Below are positions 26,501-33,400 of a stretch of DNA of 64,000 bases, one piece after another. The stretch is from an uncultured Pelagibacteraceae bacterium (lineage in GTDB: Bacteria > Pseudomonadota > Alphaproteobacteria > Pelagibacterales > Pelagibacteraceae). The notes under the pieces are model-generated. The model was given only the letters and a program-made list of their open reading frames with translations, searched no databases and was not told the DNA's origin. The stretch covers positions 20,877 to 84,876 of the forward strand of contig CACFKO010000005.1 in assembly GCA_902566925.1 (NCBI GenBank). The letters run 5' to 3'. Each line of letters starts with the position of its first letter. Position 1 is the first letter of the stretch. A program made the position numbers and the translations under genes.

Positions 26501-27022
26501 AGGTCTGGAACCCTGTCTCCGCTGATGGATAATCGGTTTACAGGACTGAAACACTTCTGGTCAGCAGTGGCAGTGGATAGGCCACGAAAGCCAAAGAACC
26601 TCGAAGAGAACATTGAGTTGTATGCTCCCGAAGGAGACTTCTCCGAGGAAGAAAAGATTCAATCTCTTGTTGATCTTACGGGCCAGTTTCCGCTTGACCG
26701 AGTTGTCAAGGAAGAAGTTATGGAGAAGTTGAACGCAATGGCGATCCCTCCAATCTCCGAGTATGATCCCGACCTACAAGTTGTGTGGCTTATCCCTCGT
26801 AAGATTATCCCGAAGAAGACCAAGAACGGCAAGGACTATTTGATTGTTGAGGCGACTGATTCTAACTCTTCTAATGTTCGCATCCGTTGTTGGGGTGTTG
26901 ATTTAAATGGTGGCGACCATATTCAAACAAATAAATTGTATATGATTCGTCCCAATTATAGTATGGAATGGGGATTCTCTACCCGAGGCAGAGCATATAA
27001 AACGTGGAAGGCACTTGCATAG
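23588..27022 (+). CDS. dnaE: DNA polymerase III alpha subunit (DnaE type)
   Basis: This 1144-residue protein is a C-family polymerase. The PHP domain is N-terminal (HAHSVAGSIFDGLGY at residues 8-22, LTDHGNMNGLAW at about 42-53), the catalytic acidic motif DYPDIDYD is near 466-473, and the finger motif GRGSAAGSLVAYALD is near 428-442. The C-terminal part includes a tandem helix-hairpin-helix (IKGLGDSAID) and a probable OB-fold around 1080-1140. It lacks an integrated 3'-5' exonuclease of the PolC kind. The initiator is one of two adjacent ATG codons after GGGGGTGA. Very few phages carry this polymerase. Confidence 0.9.
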   Translation: MMSKIAFVGLHAHSVAGSIFDGLGYPQEHMDFAYENGMDALALTDHGNMNGLAWQVLHAKKMKAAGKNFKPIFGCEAYFVPSIAEWREDYDKIMQDKKAARAAKKEETSGATVEDENASKKAVRNILNRRRHLVLLVQNQTGLNNLFKLISESYQPENFYRYPRIDFDLLEKYNEGIIASSACLGGVYAGCYWENREQGEKAVLDAMRIVTERMIDIFDDRWYGELQWNNIPEQHELNKYIIQVCKEYNVQMISTADSHYPNPDAWRDRELYKRLGWLGKGRPSWGGDGELPIDVDEIGYELYPKNGDQMWESYKKYSKSCDVEYDDQLVYDSLTTTHFIAHERIESFMPDNTVRLPDFVIPVGETADSALRKFCFEGLRAKNLHNDDEYTDRLEHELSVIADRGFSKYFLTMNEIATITNEVMLTGPGRGSAAGSLVAYALDITQVDPLKYGLQFARFLRADATDYPDIDYDVAEPMELKELLVEKWGNDVVAPISNWNTLQLKSLIKDISKLYDIPFQEVNAVTGKMMFEATVAAKKKHGIKAGVYTPTFEEVKEFSTTLQAFLRKYPNVATHVDALYGQVRSCSRHAGGVVIAEDLDRHMPLISSKDVRQTPWSEGQNVRHLEPMGFIKFDLLGLSTLRMIEGAIRHVLKRYEGIENPSFKDVMSYYNSKLHPDVVDFNDQKVYKSVFQKGKWAGVFQFTETGAQNLCKQVQPTNLIDISAITSIFRPGPLSANVDKDFVKTRSNPGMVTYINEMHREVTEETNGFLIFQEQIAMLAHKLGKDLTLDEGNMLRKVLTKKGTGKAAKVKMALHGKFITGCVEKGMKEAEAERLWQTFEYFSGYGFNKSHAVSYSMISFQCAWLLTYYPECWMAAFLDKEPETRKEKAIGIAKQFGFEIEPLNINTSGRVWEISQDGKRLIQPLTSIKGLGDSAIDQVFVGRPFHSIEDFIFNEEMRYSKLNKKSLDVLVRSGTLSPLMDNRFTGLKHFWSAVAVDRPRKPKNLEENIELYAPEGDFSEEEKIQSLVDLTGQFPLDRVVKEEVMEKLNAMAIPPISEYDPDLQVVWLIPRKIIPKKTKNGKDYLIVEATDSNSSNVRIRCWGVDLNGGDHIQTNKLYMIRPNYSMEWGFSTRGRAYKTWKALA

Positions 27023-27043
27023 TGCTCCGAAGTGTGTTATAAT
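27015..27043 (+). promoter_or_regulatory. Promoter for the UV endonuclease operon
   Basis: TTGCAT (27015-27020), overlapping the end of dnaE, and TATAAT (27038-27043) with an extended TGT are 17 bp apart. GGGGGGAGA follows before the ATG at 27065. Confidence 0.6.
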
Positions 27044-27064
27044 AAATATACAAAAGGGGGGAGA

Positions 27065-27997
27065 ATGAATCTCGGTTACGCTTGTATCAATATGTCTCTA
27101 TCTGGCTTGCCCAAGTCAAAGAGGATTACCACTAACAGAAGTATGATTAAGAGGACGTTCAAGCAGAAAGGTATTGCCTATGCTTCTGAACTGGGTCTAC
27201 TCAACTGTAAAGATCTATACAAGGTTCTTGAATGGAACTTAGCCAACGGCTTCTCGTTCTTTCGGTTGTCATCAGACATTTTTCCGTGGTCATCCGAGTA
27301 TCGCTTGGAAGAGATGCCAGACTATCAAGAAATCAAAGCAGTGCTCAAGAAGTGTGGCGACTTTGCTAAACAACACGGTATGCGTATTACAACACATCCC
27401 GGCCCATTCAATGTTCTTGGTTCTCCTAATCCTAATGTTGTAACCAAGACCATTAAGGAACTAAACACACATTCAGAAGTGTTTGACCTGATGGGACTGC
27501 CAGCAACACCGTGGGCTAAGATCAACATCCACGTTGGCGGCACATACGGCGGTGACTTTGAAGGCACAGCCAAGCGTTGGTGCGAGAACTTCTATCGTCT
27601 GGACGAGAACACACAGAAGCGATTGACCGTTGAGAACGACGACAAAGCATCAATGTGGTCCACCAAGCACCTGTTTGATTACATTCATTCAGAGATTGGC
27701 ATCCCTATCGTGTTCGACTATCACCATCATCGTTTCTGTACTGGTGGGCAAACCGAGAAAGAAGCACTGGAACTGGCGATGAGCACTTGGCCAGATGGTA
27801 TCACACCCGTTGTCCATTATTCACAATCCCGTGCCGAGGAGCACAACGATCCTAAGATTCGCCCACAAGCACATTCGGATTCCTACTGGGCCTTTCCGAA
27901 TCTCTATGGGCACACACTACACATTATGTGTGAGTGCAAACACAAAGAGTTGGGCGTCTATGCCCTGCGAGAACTTCTAAACCGTGCAGCAGCGTGA
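27065..27997 (+). CDS. uvsE: UV damage endonuclease
   Basis: The 310-residue protein is a UVDE TIM barrel: N-terminus MNLGYACINMSLSG, FFRLSSDIFPWSS (about residues 62-74), ITTHPGPFNVLGSP (about 108-121), INIHVGGTYGG (about 151-161) and FDYHHHRF (about 221-228) contribute metal-binding His and Glu residues. It nicks DNA 5' to UV photoproducts, starting excision repair independent of UvrABC. Start chosen at 27065 after GGGGGGAGA; an earlier in-frame ATG lacks a ribosome site. Phages exposed to sunlight often carry such an enzyme. Confidence 0.9.
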   Translation: MNLGYACINMSLSGLPKSKRITTNRSMIKRTFKQKGIAYASELGLLNCKDLYKVLEWNLANGFSFFRLSSDIFPWSSEYRLEEMPDYQEIKAVLKKCGDFAKQHGMRITTHPGPFNVLGSPNPNVVTKTIKELNTHSEVFDLMGLPATPWAKINIHVGGTYGGDFEGTAKRWCENFYRLDENTQKRLTVENDDKASMWSTKHLFDYIHSEIGIPIVFDYHHHRFCTGGQTEKEALELAMSTWPDGITPVVHYSQSRAEEHNDPKIRPQAHSDSYWAFPNLYGHTLHIMCECKHKELGVYALRELLNRAAA

Positions 27998-28004
27998 GGA
28001 TAAG

Positions 28005-29036
28005 ATGAGCGAGTTGAAAGTAGATGTAATCGTTGGATTGCAGTCAGGAGACGAAGGAAAAGGTAAGATTACCCATCACCTTCTTAAATCAGGGAAGTAT
28101 ACACACTGCGTTCGTTATAACGGCGGTGGTAATGCGGGACACACTATCTACCACAACGGTAAGAAGTTTGTGACCCATTATATCCCAGCAGGCGTATTCT
28201 TTGGTATTAAGTCTATTATCGGCCCCGGCTGTGTGGTAAACATTAATAAGTTCTTTCAAGAGATCCGATATTTGAATAACAATGGTATAAAAACAGATGG
28301 CCTTGTTTACATAGCGGACAACGCGCACATCACTATGGAAAAGCACGTCAAGGAAGATTCAAAAGACGAAGAGATCGGCACAACCAGAACAGGCAACGGC
28401 CCGACCTACCGCGACAAGTATTACCGTAAAGGATACAGGGTCCAGCAGTTTGATATTTTGTATCCTTATGCTATTGACTTTTATGAAGAGTTCCACGAAC
28501 GTGAGGAAGACATTCACGCATTATTTGAAGGAGCGCAAGGTTTTGAACTGGACATTGACTGGGGAGACTACCCCTACGTCACATCCAGCCATTGTACCAC
28601 AGCAGGCGCACTTCTAAACGGTATTCCACCACAAGCACTAGATAGGGTTTGGGGTGTCGCAAAGGCATACGAAACTTATGTTGGGACAAAAGAGTTTGAA
28701 CCTAAAGAAGAAGTTTTCTCAACTCTCAGGGATCTAGGCTCAGAATACGGTGCGACAACAGGACGACCAAGACAATGTAACTGGATGGACATTGGCCGAT
28801 TGAAGCGAGCATCAAACATTAATGGTGTCCAATCTTTGGTTATTAATAAGATGGACATCCTTAGAGAACTAGGTCAGTGGACTTTGCGTAATGGTAATAT
28901 TACTGTATCGTTTGAGTCAGAGAAAGATTTTAAAGATTATATTGTTGAGCAACTGCCCAATGTGGAAATCTATTTCTCAGGTTCGCCGCACGGTTTCAGC
29001 AGTACAGCCTACAACAAAGACAAGGCAGTCGCATAA
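28005..29036 (+). CDS. purA: Adenylosuccinate synthetase (PurA family, short archaeal/PurZ-like form)
   Basis: The 343-residue protein has GLQSGDEGKGKI (about residues 11-22), GGGNAGHTIY (about 42-51), IGTTRTGNGPTYRDK (about 125-139), FEGAQGFELDIDWGDYPYVTSS (split here for length: FEGAQGF then YPYVTSS), GATTGRPRQCNW and INKMD near 288-292. It would join aspartate to IMP with GTP. Its length matches archaeal PurA and phage PurZ, not the 430-residue bacterial enzyme. The catalytic Asp of GDEGKGK is kept, whereas PurZ of phage phiVC8 has Ser there; NKMD indicates GTP. A Z-genome role is therefore not supported but not excluded. Confidence 0.8.
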   Translation: MSELKVDVIVGLQSGDEGKGKITHHLLKSGKYTHCVRYNGGGNAGHTIYHNGKKFVTHYIPAGVFFGIKSIIGPGCVVNINKFFQEIRYLNNNGIKTDGLVYIADNAHITMEKHVKEDSKDEEIGTTRTGNGPTYRDKYYRKGYRVQQFDILYPYAIDFYEEFHEREEDIHALFEGAQGFELDIDWGDYPYVTSSHCTTAGALLNGIPPQALDRVWGVAKAYETYVGTKEFEPKEEVFSTLRDLGSEYGATTGRPRQCNWMDIGRLKRASNINGVQSLVINKMDILRELGQWTLRNGNITVSFESEKDFKDYIVEQLPNVEIYFSGSPHGFSSTAYNKDKAVA

Positions 29037-29051
29037 ATTTTATTTTTATGC

Positions 29052-29080
29052 TTGACGTGAGCACCAACAGGTGTTATAAT
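29052..29080 (+). promoter_or_regulatory. Promoter for the thioredoxin-dUTPase operon
   Basis: TTGACG (29052-29057) and TATAAT (29075-29080), with extended TGT, are 17 bp apart. AGAGGAGAG follows before the thioredoxin ATG. Confidence 0.75.
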
Positions 29081-29103
29081 ATATAAGTAAAGAGGAGAGA
29101 GGA

Positions 29104-29376
29104 ATGATTCCGACCGAAGGAAAAGTGCTAGTAGATTTTTATGCTGATTGGTGTGGCCCGTGTAAGGTGATGAGCCGAGAGGGTGGTACACTAGACGCAT
29201 TTCAACAGATCTCAGACGTACCACTAGTAAAGATTAATGTGGACCAAGAACGAGAGATCGCCACAAAGTATGATGTGCGAGGGATCCCCTGCTTTATCTA
29301 CTTTGAAGACGGTATTGCCAAAGCGCGAGCAACAGGTGTGCACTCCCTACAACAACTCAAGAACTTAACAAAATAA
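29104..29376 (+). CDS. trxA: Thioredoxin
   Basis: This 90-residue protein has the active site WCGPC at about residues 17-21, preceded by VLVDFYADWC, and cis-Pro in VRGIPCFIYFEDG (about 58-70). It reduces disulfides and would recycle ribonucleotide reductase; T7 uses host thioredoxin as polymerase processivity factor, but nothing indicates this here. The extra Cys after the cis-Pro is slightly unusual. Confidence 0.85.
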   Translation: MIPTEGKVLVDFYADWCGPCKVMSREGGTLDAFQQISDVPLVKINVDQEREIATKYDVRGIPCFIYFEDGIAKARATGVHSLQQLKNLTK

Positions 29377-29394
29377 ATAACTGTGGAGGTTAGT

Positions 29395-29676
29395 ATGTTT
29401 GGTAACGAAAGTGCCATTGTTGAACAAGTCCGTGATGAAAAGACGGAAAAGATGATTGATTACATTAAGAGTTTGAAAGCTATTGAAGATGCTATTGAAC
29501 CTTATGCCGAGCAAAAGCGTGAACTTCGCAAGGAGTTTAAGGAGCAAGGTTGGCTTACAGCGGACGAGATTTCAATGACTGTTAAGGCTTATCGGATGAT
29601 GAAGAACGATGTGGATATTGACCAGTTCGTATCTGTGTTTGATTCTCTGTCTAACGCCGCCCGAGGTGGAGCGTGA
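29395..29676 (+). CDS. Small hypothetical acidic helical protein
   Basis: The 93-residue protein is mostly helical and charged (KMIDYIKSLKAIEDAIEP, residues about 18-35), with no cysteines. An ATG at 29395, five bases after GGAGG, is preferred over an upstream GTG. Its last four bases overlap the dUTPase start. Function unknown. Confidence 0.5.
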   Translation: MFGNESAIVEQVRDEKTEKMIDYIKSLKAIEDAIEPYAEQKRELRKEFKEQGWLTADEISMTVKAYRMMKNDVDIDQFVSVFDSLSNAARGGA

Positions 29677-30134
29677 TTTTAGAGTATTACTCAATGCCTC
29701 ACGCCAAGCACAAGCCCGTCCGAGCTAATCCTTCGGACGCAGGCTTGGACTTAAAGTATAACCCAGATGTTGGCTCGCAGCCGGTTAGTATTGAGCCGGG
29801 GCAAAGTATGATTTTGGGAACAGGTCTGAAGTTTGGTGTGCCGCACGGATACATGATTCAGATTATGAACCGAAGCGGAAACGCTGCTAAGAAACAACTT
29901 ATGGTTGGGGCCTGCGTGGTAGACTCTGGATACAATGGAGAGGTATTTGTAAATCTTCATAACATCGGCTCAGAGCCACAAACTATCAATCCCGGCGATA
30001 AGATCGCACAAGCAGTAGTAATCCCCGTTGTACCTGTAAGGTTCTTGGAGACAAAGAATGACAACCTCTATGACTGGAGCCCTATTACTATTAGTGGGCG
30101 TGGGGATGGTGCTCTCGGCTCTACTGGAGACTGA
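29673..30134 (+). CDS. dut: dUTP diphosphatase
   Basis: The GTG-started 153-residue protein has all trimeric dUTPase motifs: DAGLDLKY (about residues 22-29), MNRSGNAAKK (about 65-74), GACVVDSGYNGEVFVNLHN (about 78-96), PGDKIAQAV (about 104-112) and a C-terminal GRGDGALGSTGD that resembles the flexible motif V. The enzyme hydrolyses dUTP to dUMP, which ThyX then methylates. The start overlaps the previous gene (GTGA). Confidence 0.9.
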   Translation: MILEYYSMPHAKHKPVRANPSDAGLDLKYNPDVGSQPVSIEPGQSMILGTGLKFGVPHGYMIQIMNRSGNAAKKQLMVGACVVDSGYNGEVFVNLHNIGSEPQTINPGDKIAQAVVIPVVPVRFLETKNDNLYDWSPITISGRGDGALGSTGD

Positions 30135-30562
30135 TGATGAGTAGACGGGGCAGTTACGCTGTTGAGTTCGCATTGATCTTCCCGATCTTTCTATTTCTTA
30201 TCTTTGGGGGTATTGAACTTCTTTGGTATTCAATAGAAACAGGCAAGGTCACTTCGGCGCTGACAGCAGGTTGCAGAGGTGGAGCGGCGACAGGCATTAA
30301 CATCTTTACCGATCCCTTTGCCCGTGCTGGTGAATACATCAACGAAACTGTATCCAGAAACAGTAGATTTAATTGTGGAGCCGGTGACTGTTTTATTGTT
30401 ATTTCAGAATCCGACTTATCAACACCAGATGTATTGTGGATGGATTGCAGAGTAGAGGTGGATTATACTTCACTAACTAACTTTGTCCCCGGACTACCTA
30501 CTCTTATCGTGGCTACATCGTCACAACCAATCACCAGACCTTTAGAGGAAGAAGATGAATAG
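30134..30562 (+). CDS. TadE-like pseudopilin protein
   Basis: This 142-residue protein has a TadE-type N-terminus: RRGSYAVEFALIFPIFLFLI, followed by FGGIEL, giving one hydrophobic helix (about residues 10-30) after a short basic leader with the conserved Glu. The C-terminal periplasmic part holds three Cys (CGAGDC and MDC). TadE proteins assemble Flp/Tad pili in bacteria. A phage copy could interfere with pilus biogenesis or superinfection. Its place between dUTPase and a small zinc-type protein gives no further hint. Confidence 0.65.
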   Translation: MMSRRGSYAVEFALIFPIFLFLIFGGIELLWYSIETGKVTSALTAGCRGGAATGINIFTDPFARAGEYINETVSRNSRFNCGAGDCFIVISESDLSTPDVLWMDCRVEVDYTSLTNFVPGLPTLIVATSSQPITRPLEEEDE

Positions 30563-30839
30563 AGAACAACGCCGAGCCGCTGAGAAGCAGGCCAAGAAAG
30601 ATGGTAGTGGAGAAGTGCAGGAGAAAGTTGCGCTTTTTGGCAAACTAGGAGATGAATGTCTTGCTTGCTCTAAGCCTTTCGATAAGAAGAATAAAGAAAT
30701 GGTTATGTCTTGGCAGGTGATTGTTCACGAAAAAGAAGAAAAAGTTAATCTTTATTGCCCCGATTGTTGGAATAAGGCTCAAGAAGTAATACATAGTTTC
30801 ATTGAGCATATTGAAAACAAGAACGGGGGTGAGGAATGA
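30555..30839 (+). CDS. Small protein with two CxxC pairs
   Basis: The 94-residue protein starts MNREQRRAAEKQAKK, a leader common in phage hypotheticals, and contains CLACSKPF (about residues 35-42) and CPDCW (about 73-77), forming a likely four-Cys zinc site. It may bind nucleic acid. It overlaps both neighbours. Confidence 0.55.
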   Translation: MNREQRRAAEKQAKKDGSGEVQEKVALFGKLGDECLACSKPFDKKNKEMVMSWQVIVHEKEEKVNLYCPDCWNKAQEVIHSFIEHIENKNGGEE

Positions 30840-31873
30840 TGGCCTATATGGAAAAGCATAGAGTGGCACTTAGTTTTGACGACGTGCTACTTGAACCAAA
30901 GTATTCAGAGGTTATGTCACGCAAAGAAATAGAGATTAAACAAAGGCTTAAAAATGTTAGATCTGAACCATTCACGCTTCCTATTATTGCAAGCCCAATG
31001 GACACAATCTCAGAAGTAGATATGGCCCGCGCCGCATCCGATTGTGGAGGTGTGGCTATTATTCACCGTTATAATTCTATTGAAGAACAAGCCGCAATGG
31101 TTATGGATGTTATTAATACAGGCCATACAGTAGGCGCAGCAATCGGTGTTGGAGACGACTTTATAAAGAGAGCAGAGGCCCTCGTCCGTGTCGGCGTTAG
31201 TTTTCTTTGTATTGACGTAGCTCATGGTCATCACGCCAAAGTTCGCTATGCACTACAAGTATTAAAGAATACGTTTGGCGATGAAGTTCATCTTATGGCT
31301 GGCAATGTAGCAACACTGCAAGCCTTTAATGATTTAGCCGACTGGGGCGCTGACTCTATCCGCGTGGGTATCGGAGGAGGTTCTATTTGTTCCACCCGCA
31401 TCCAGACAGGGCACGGTATGCCAACTTTGCAGTCAGTTATGGACTGTGCCCAGTCAGACAGAGATGCAACACTTATTGCAGACGGAGGTATCCGAACCAG
31501 TGGCGACATTGTAAAAGCACTGGCCGCAGGAGCAGACTTTGTAATGTTAGGCTCCCTCTTGGCGGGAACAGACGAAACTCCCGGTGCAGTCATCAACACA
31601 AAGAGCGGTAGAGAGAAGATCTACCGAGGTATGGCAAGCAAAGAAGCGCAACGAAACTGGCGTAATAGAGTTTCATCCATTGAAGGCGTGTCACACACAG
31701 TGCCACTAAAGGGGCCAGTAGCAGATGTTTTGGGAGAGTTACGAACCGGTATTACAAGCGGCATTTCTTATTCTGGTGCTACTTGTGTTAAATCACTTCA
31801 GTCCAGAGCGACCTTTGTACGACAAACACAATCAGGACAGGTAGAAAGCTCTACCCACATTAAGAGAATCTAA
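30836..31873 (+). CDS. guaC: GMP reductase/IMP dehydrogenase family enzyme (no CBS domain)
   Basis: This 345-residue TIM barrel protein contains SFDDVLLEPKYSEV (about 12-25), SPMDTISEVDMA (about 57-68), GGGSICSTRIQTGHGMP (about 179-195; catalytic Cys), DGGIRTSGDIVKALAAGAD (about 218-236) and MASKEAQ with EGVSHTVPLKG in the flap. The length and absence of CBS domains fit GuaC (347 residues in E. coli), which reductively deaminates GMP to IMP, rather than the 488-residue dehydrogenase. With the PurA-like enzyme it would convert GMP to adenylosuccinate. The exact direction cannot be read from sequence. Confidence 0.75.
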   Translation: MMAYMEKHRVALSFDDVLLEPKYSEVMSRKEIEIKQRLKNVRSEPFTLPIIASPMDTISEVDMARAASDCGGVAIIHRYNSIEEQAAMVMDVINTGHTVGAAIGVGDDFIKRAEALVRVGVSFLCIDVAHGHHAKVRYALQVLKNTFGDEVHLMAGNVATLQAFNDLADWGADSIRVGIGGGSICSTRIQTGHGMPTLQSVMDCAQSDRDATLIADGGIRTSGDIVKALAAGADFVMLGSLLAGTDETPGAVINTKSGREKIYRGMASKEAQRNWRNRVSSIEGVSHTVPLKGPVADVLGELRTGITSGISYSGATCVKSLQSRATFVRQTQSGQVESSTHIKRI

Positions 31874-32214
31874 TGAGTGAACCTAAGTACGGCACGATGA
31901 ATAAGAAAGTCGTATTCTACGACTCAGATAAACGTTTTGCAGAGTTAAAGATACGATTACAGCACGACGGCATCTCACAAGCCCAGTTCTTTCGTGGCAT
32001 TGTAACAGGCTATTTAATGCAGGATGGAGACGTATTATCTTACGTCGATAAACTAAAAGCATCAAAAAACATAGGCAACCGAACCAAAAAGAGTATAAAA
32101 GAAGAAAGAGAACTAATTAATACTGGAAAAGAGCAATTGGATAAGTTGGCTCTTGGTGATGAAGAGATAGAGAACATTTTCGACATTCTTGAAAAGCAAA
32201 ACCCAGACCTTTAA
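31873..32214 (+). CDS. Hypothetical protein
   Basis: This 113-residue protein overlaps the end of the purine gene (TAATG). Residues about 12-48 (VVFYDSDKRFAELKIRLQHD then SQAQFFRGIV) resemble a strand followed by two helices, as in ribbon-helix-helix proteins; the rest is charged and helical. A DNA-binding role is possible but unproven. Confidence 0.5.
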   Translation: MSEPKYGTMNKKVVFYDSDKRFAELKIRLQHDGISQAQFFRGIVTGYLMQDGDVLSYVDKLKASKNIGNRTKKSIKEERELINTGKEQLDKLALGDEEIENIFDILEKQNPDL

Positions 32215-32236
32215 GGTGCTTTTCTAAAAGTTAGTT

Positions 32237-32250
32237 ACTATTTATTATAC
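32237..32250 (+). promoter_or_regulatory. Candidate late-type promoter motif, copy 1
   Basis: ACTATTTATTATAC lies 26 bases before the start of the acidic-repeat protein gene. Near-identical motifs precede the 34662, 39509 and 48033 genes at 12-17 bases. T4 late promoters are AT-rich 8-mers (TATAAATA); this would be a counterpart. Confidence 0.4.
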
Positions 32251-32276
32251 AATCTACTACAGGAGATTTTTTTATT

Positions 32277-32948
32277 ATGAGCAAGAAAACACTTTTGAAT
32301 GAAGCTACCGTGCGTCAGTTTATGAAATACGCTAACATCGGCGGTCTGGCACAAGGCTTTATCAATGAAACATATAAAATGGAAGAAGAGCTTGACGAGG
32401 CTGCTCACGATGAAGGTCGTGAAGATAAGCTAGAAGAAGCCGAGCTTGATGAAGGTCGTCACGACGAAGGCCGCGAAGACAAGATGGAAGAGGCCGCACA
32501 CGAAGAGGCTATGCACGACGAAGGTCGCGGCGTACCACCTATGGAAGAGGCTGCACACGAAATGGAAGAAGCTGCTCACGAAGACGAAGCAGACTTGGAT
32601 CTTGATGCTGATGAAGCCGAAGTTGAAGATACTTCCGAGGCTTCCGTTGAGGCTCTTGTTGACGCTCTCGCAGACACTATCACCCGCGTGACTGGCGTTG
32701 AGGTGAGTGCTGCTGACGATGCTCCTCCGATCGACGATGCTCCAGACCTCGAAGCAGACGCCGACCTTGATTTGGACGCCGCTGCTGCCGACGAAGAAGA
32801 AGCCGCAGACGATCTCCTCGACGAAGAAGAGATGATCGAAGAAACGGTTCGCAGAGTAACCAAGAGAATCGCTGCTGCTAAGAAGCGCGATCAATTGGCT
32901 GAGACAATCACTAGCCGCATTATGGAAAGACTCGCGAGCAAGAAGTGA
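32277..32948 (+). CDS. Highly acidic repeat protein, candidate head-internal/scaffold protein
   Basis: The 223-residue protein has an N-terminal helix with LNEATVRQFM and FINETYK. It then has imperfect repeats of the type AAHDEGREDK/EEAMHDEGRG (residues about 40-95), an Asp/Glu/Ala-rich middle and a basic helical end (RRVTKRIAAAKKRDQLAETI). Predicted charge is strongly negative. The first residues contain I/L-x-E triplets like T4 prohead-protease sites. Scaffolding or encapsidated internal protein is the favoured role. Confidence 0.5.
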   Translation: MSKKTLLNEATVRQFMKYANIGGLAQGFINETYKMEEELDEAAHDEGREDKLEEAELDEGRHDEGREDKMEEAAHEEAMHDEGRGVPPMEEAAHEMEEAAHEDEADLDLDADEAEVEDTSEASVEALVDALADTITRVTGVEVSAADDAPPIDDAPDLEADADLDLDAAAADEEEAADDLLDEEEMIEETVRRVTKRIAAAKKRDQLAETITSRIMERLASKK

Positions 32949-32970
32949 TTTTAAAACTGTAGTAGATTGA

Positions 32971-33008
32971 AGGCCACGGTGGGTTATCTTACCGTGGCCT
33001 TTATTTTG
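32971..33008 (+). terminator. Intrinsic terminator after the acidic repeat protein
   Basis: AAGGCCACGGT (32971-32981) pairs with ACCGTGGCCTT (32992-33002) around a 10-base loop, followed by TTATTTT. It lies 22 bases after the stop. Confidence 0.85.
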
Positions 33009-33016
33009 AGGCATCG

Positions 33017-33400
33017 ATGGATTGGTTAATATTATTTATTGGTTTTTTTAGTGGCGTGTTAGTGCATCGCGTGTTATCTTCTTTTATGGAGTTGGGACAG
33101 ACAGGTCTGTATGTTAGAGAGGCCGAAAAGAACGCTCTTGTAATGCTGGCGACCGTAGCGGAGTCAGTTGCATACATACAAAGCATCAAATACCGCGTCA
33201 TGGAAGAGATGGAAGTCCCAGACCATACTATAAAGTTAACAAAGAATGTTGACGATTATAACTTTACTGCTTGGAAAAACGCAGCAGTTAGTAATCTACT
33301 TGCAGCATACCCAGAGAAATACAGAAACATGGCTAGATATGTGGACTGGAAGACTGGGATGAAAATGTTAAATCAAATCTACAAGAAAGGACAAAAGTAA
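33017..33400 (+). CDS. Membrane-anchored hypothetical protein
   Basis: The 127-residue protein has one N-terminal transmembrane segment (residues 2-20, DWLILFIGFFSGVLVHRVL), then a soluble helical part. Its stop overlaps the ClpP start (TAATG), so it may be translationally coupled to ClpP. No family is assigned. Confidence 0.55.
   Translation: MDWLILFIGFFSGVLVHRVLSSFMELGQTGLYVREAEKNALVMLATVAESVAYIQSIKYRVMEEMEVPDHTIKLTKNVDDYNFTAWKNAAVSNLLAAYPEKYRNMARYVDWKTGMKMLNQIYKKGQK

Noticed and set aside
28005..29036. 2-aminoadenine (Z) genome pathway via PurZ
   Set aside because: The catalytic Asp of PurA is kept and the GTP motif NKMD is present. No MazZ-type dGTP pyrophosphohydrolase or DatZ-type dATPase was found here; the HD protein at 51943 has RelA/SpoT-type motifs. 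A decision needs phylogeny and nucleoside analysis.
30836..31873. Full IMP dehydrogenase (GuaB)
   Set aside because: The protein is 345 residues with no CBS domains and has GMPR-like flap residues (MASKEAQ). A CBS-less dehydrogenase remains possible, so the family name is kept in the call.
32430..33014. Minus-strand 194-residue frame opposite the acidic repeat gene
   Set aside because: It is Phe/Ser/Val-rich antisense of GAA/GAC repeats and spans the terminator.
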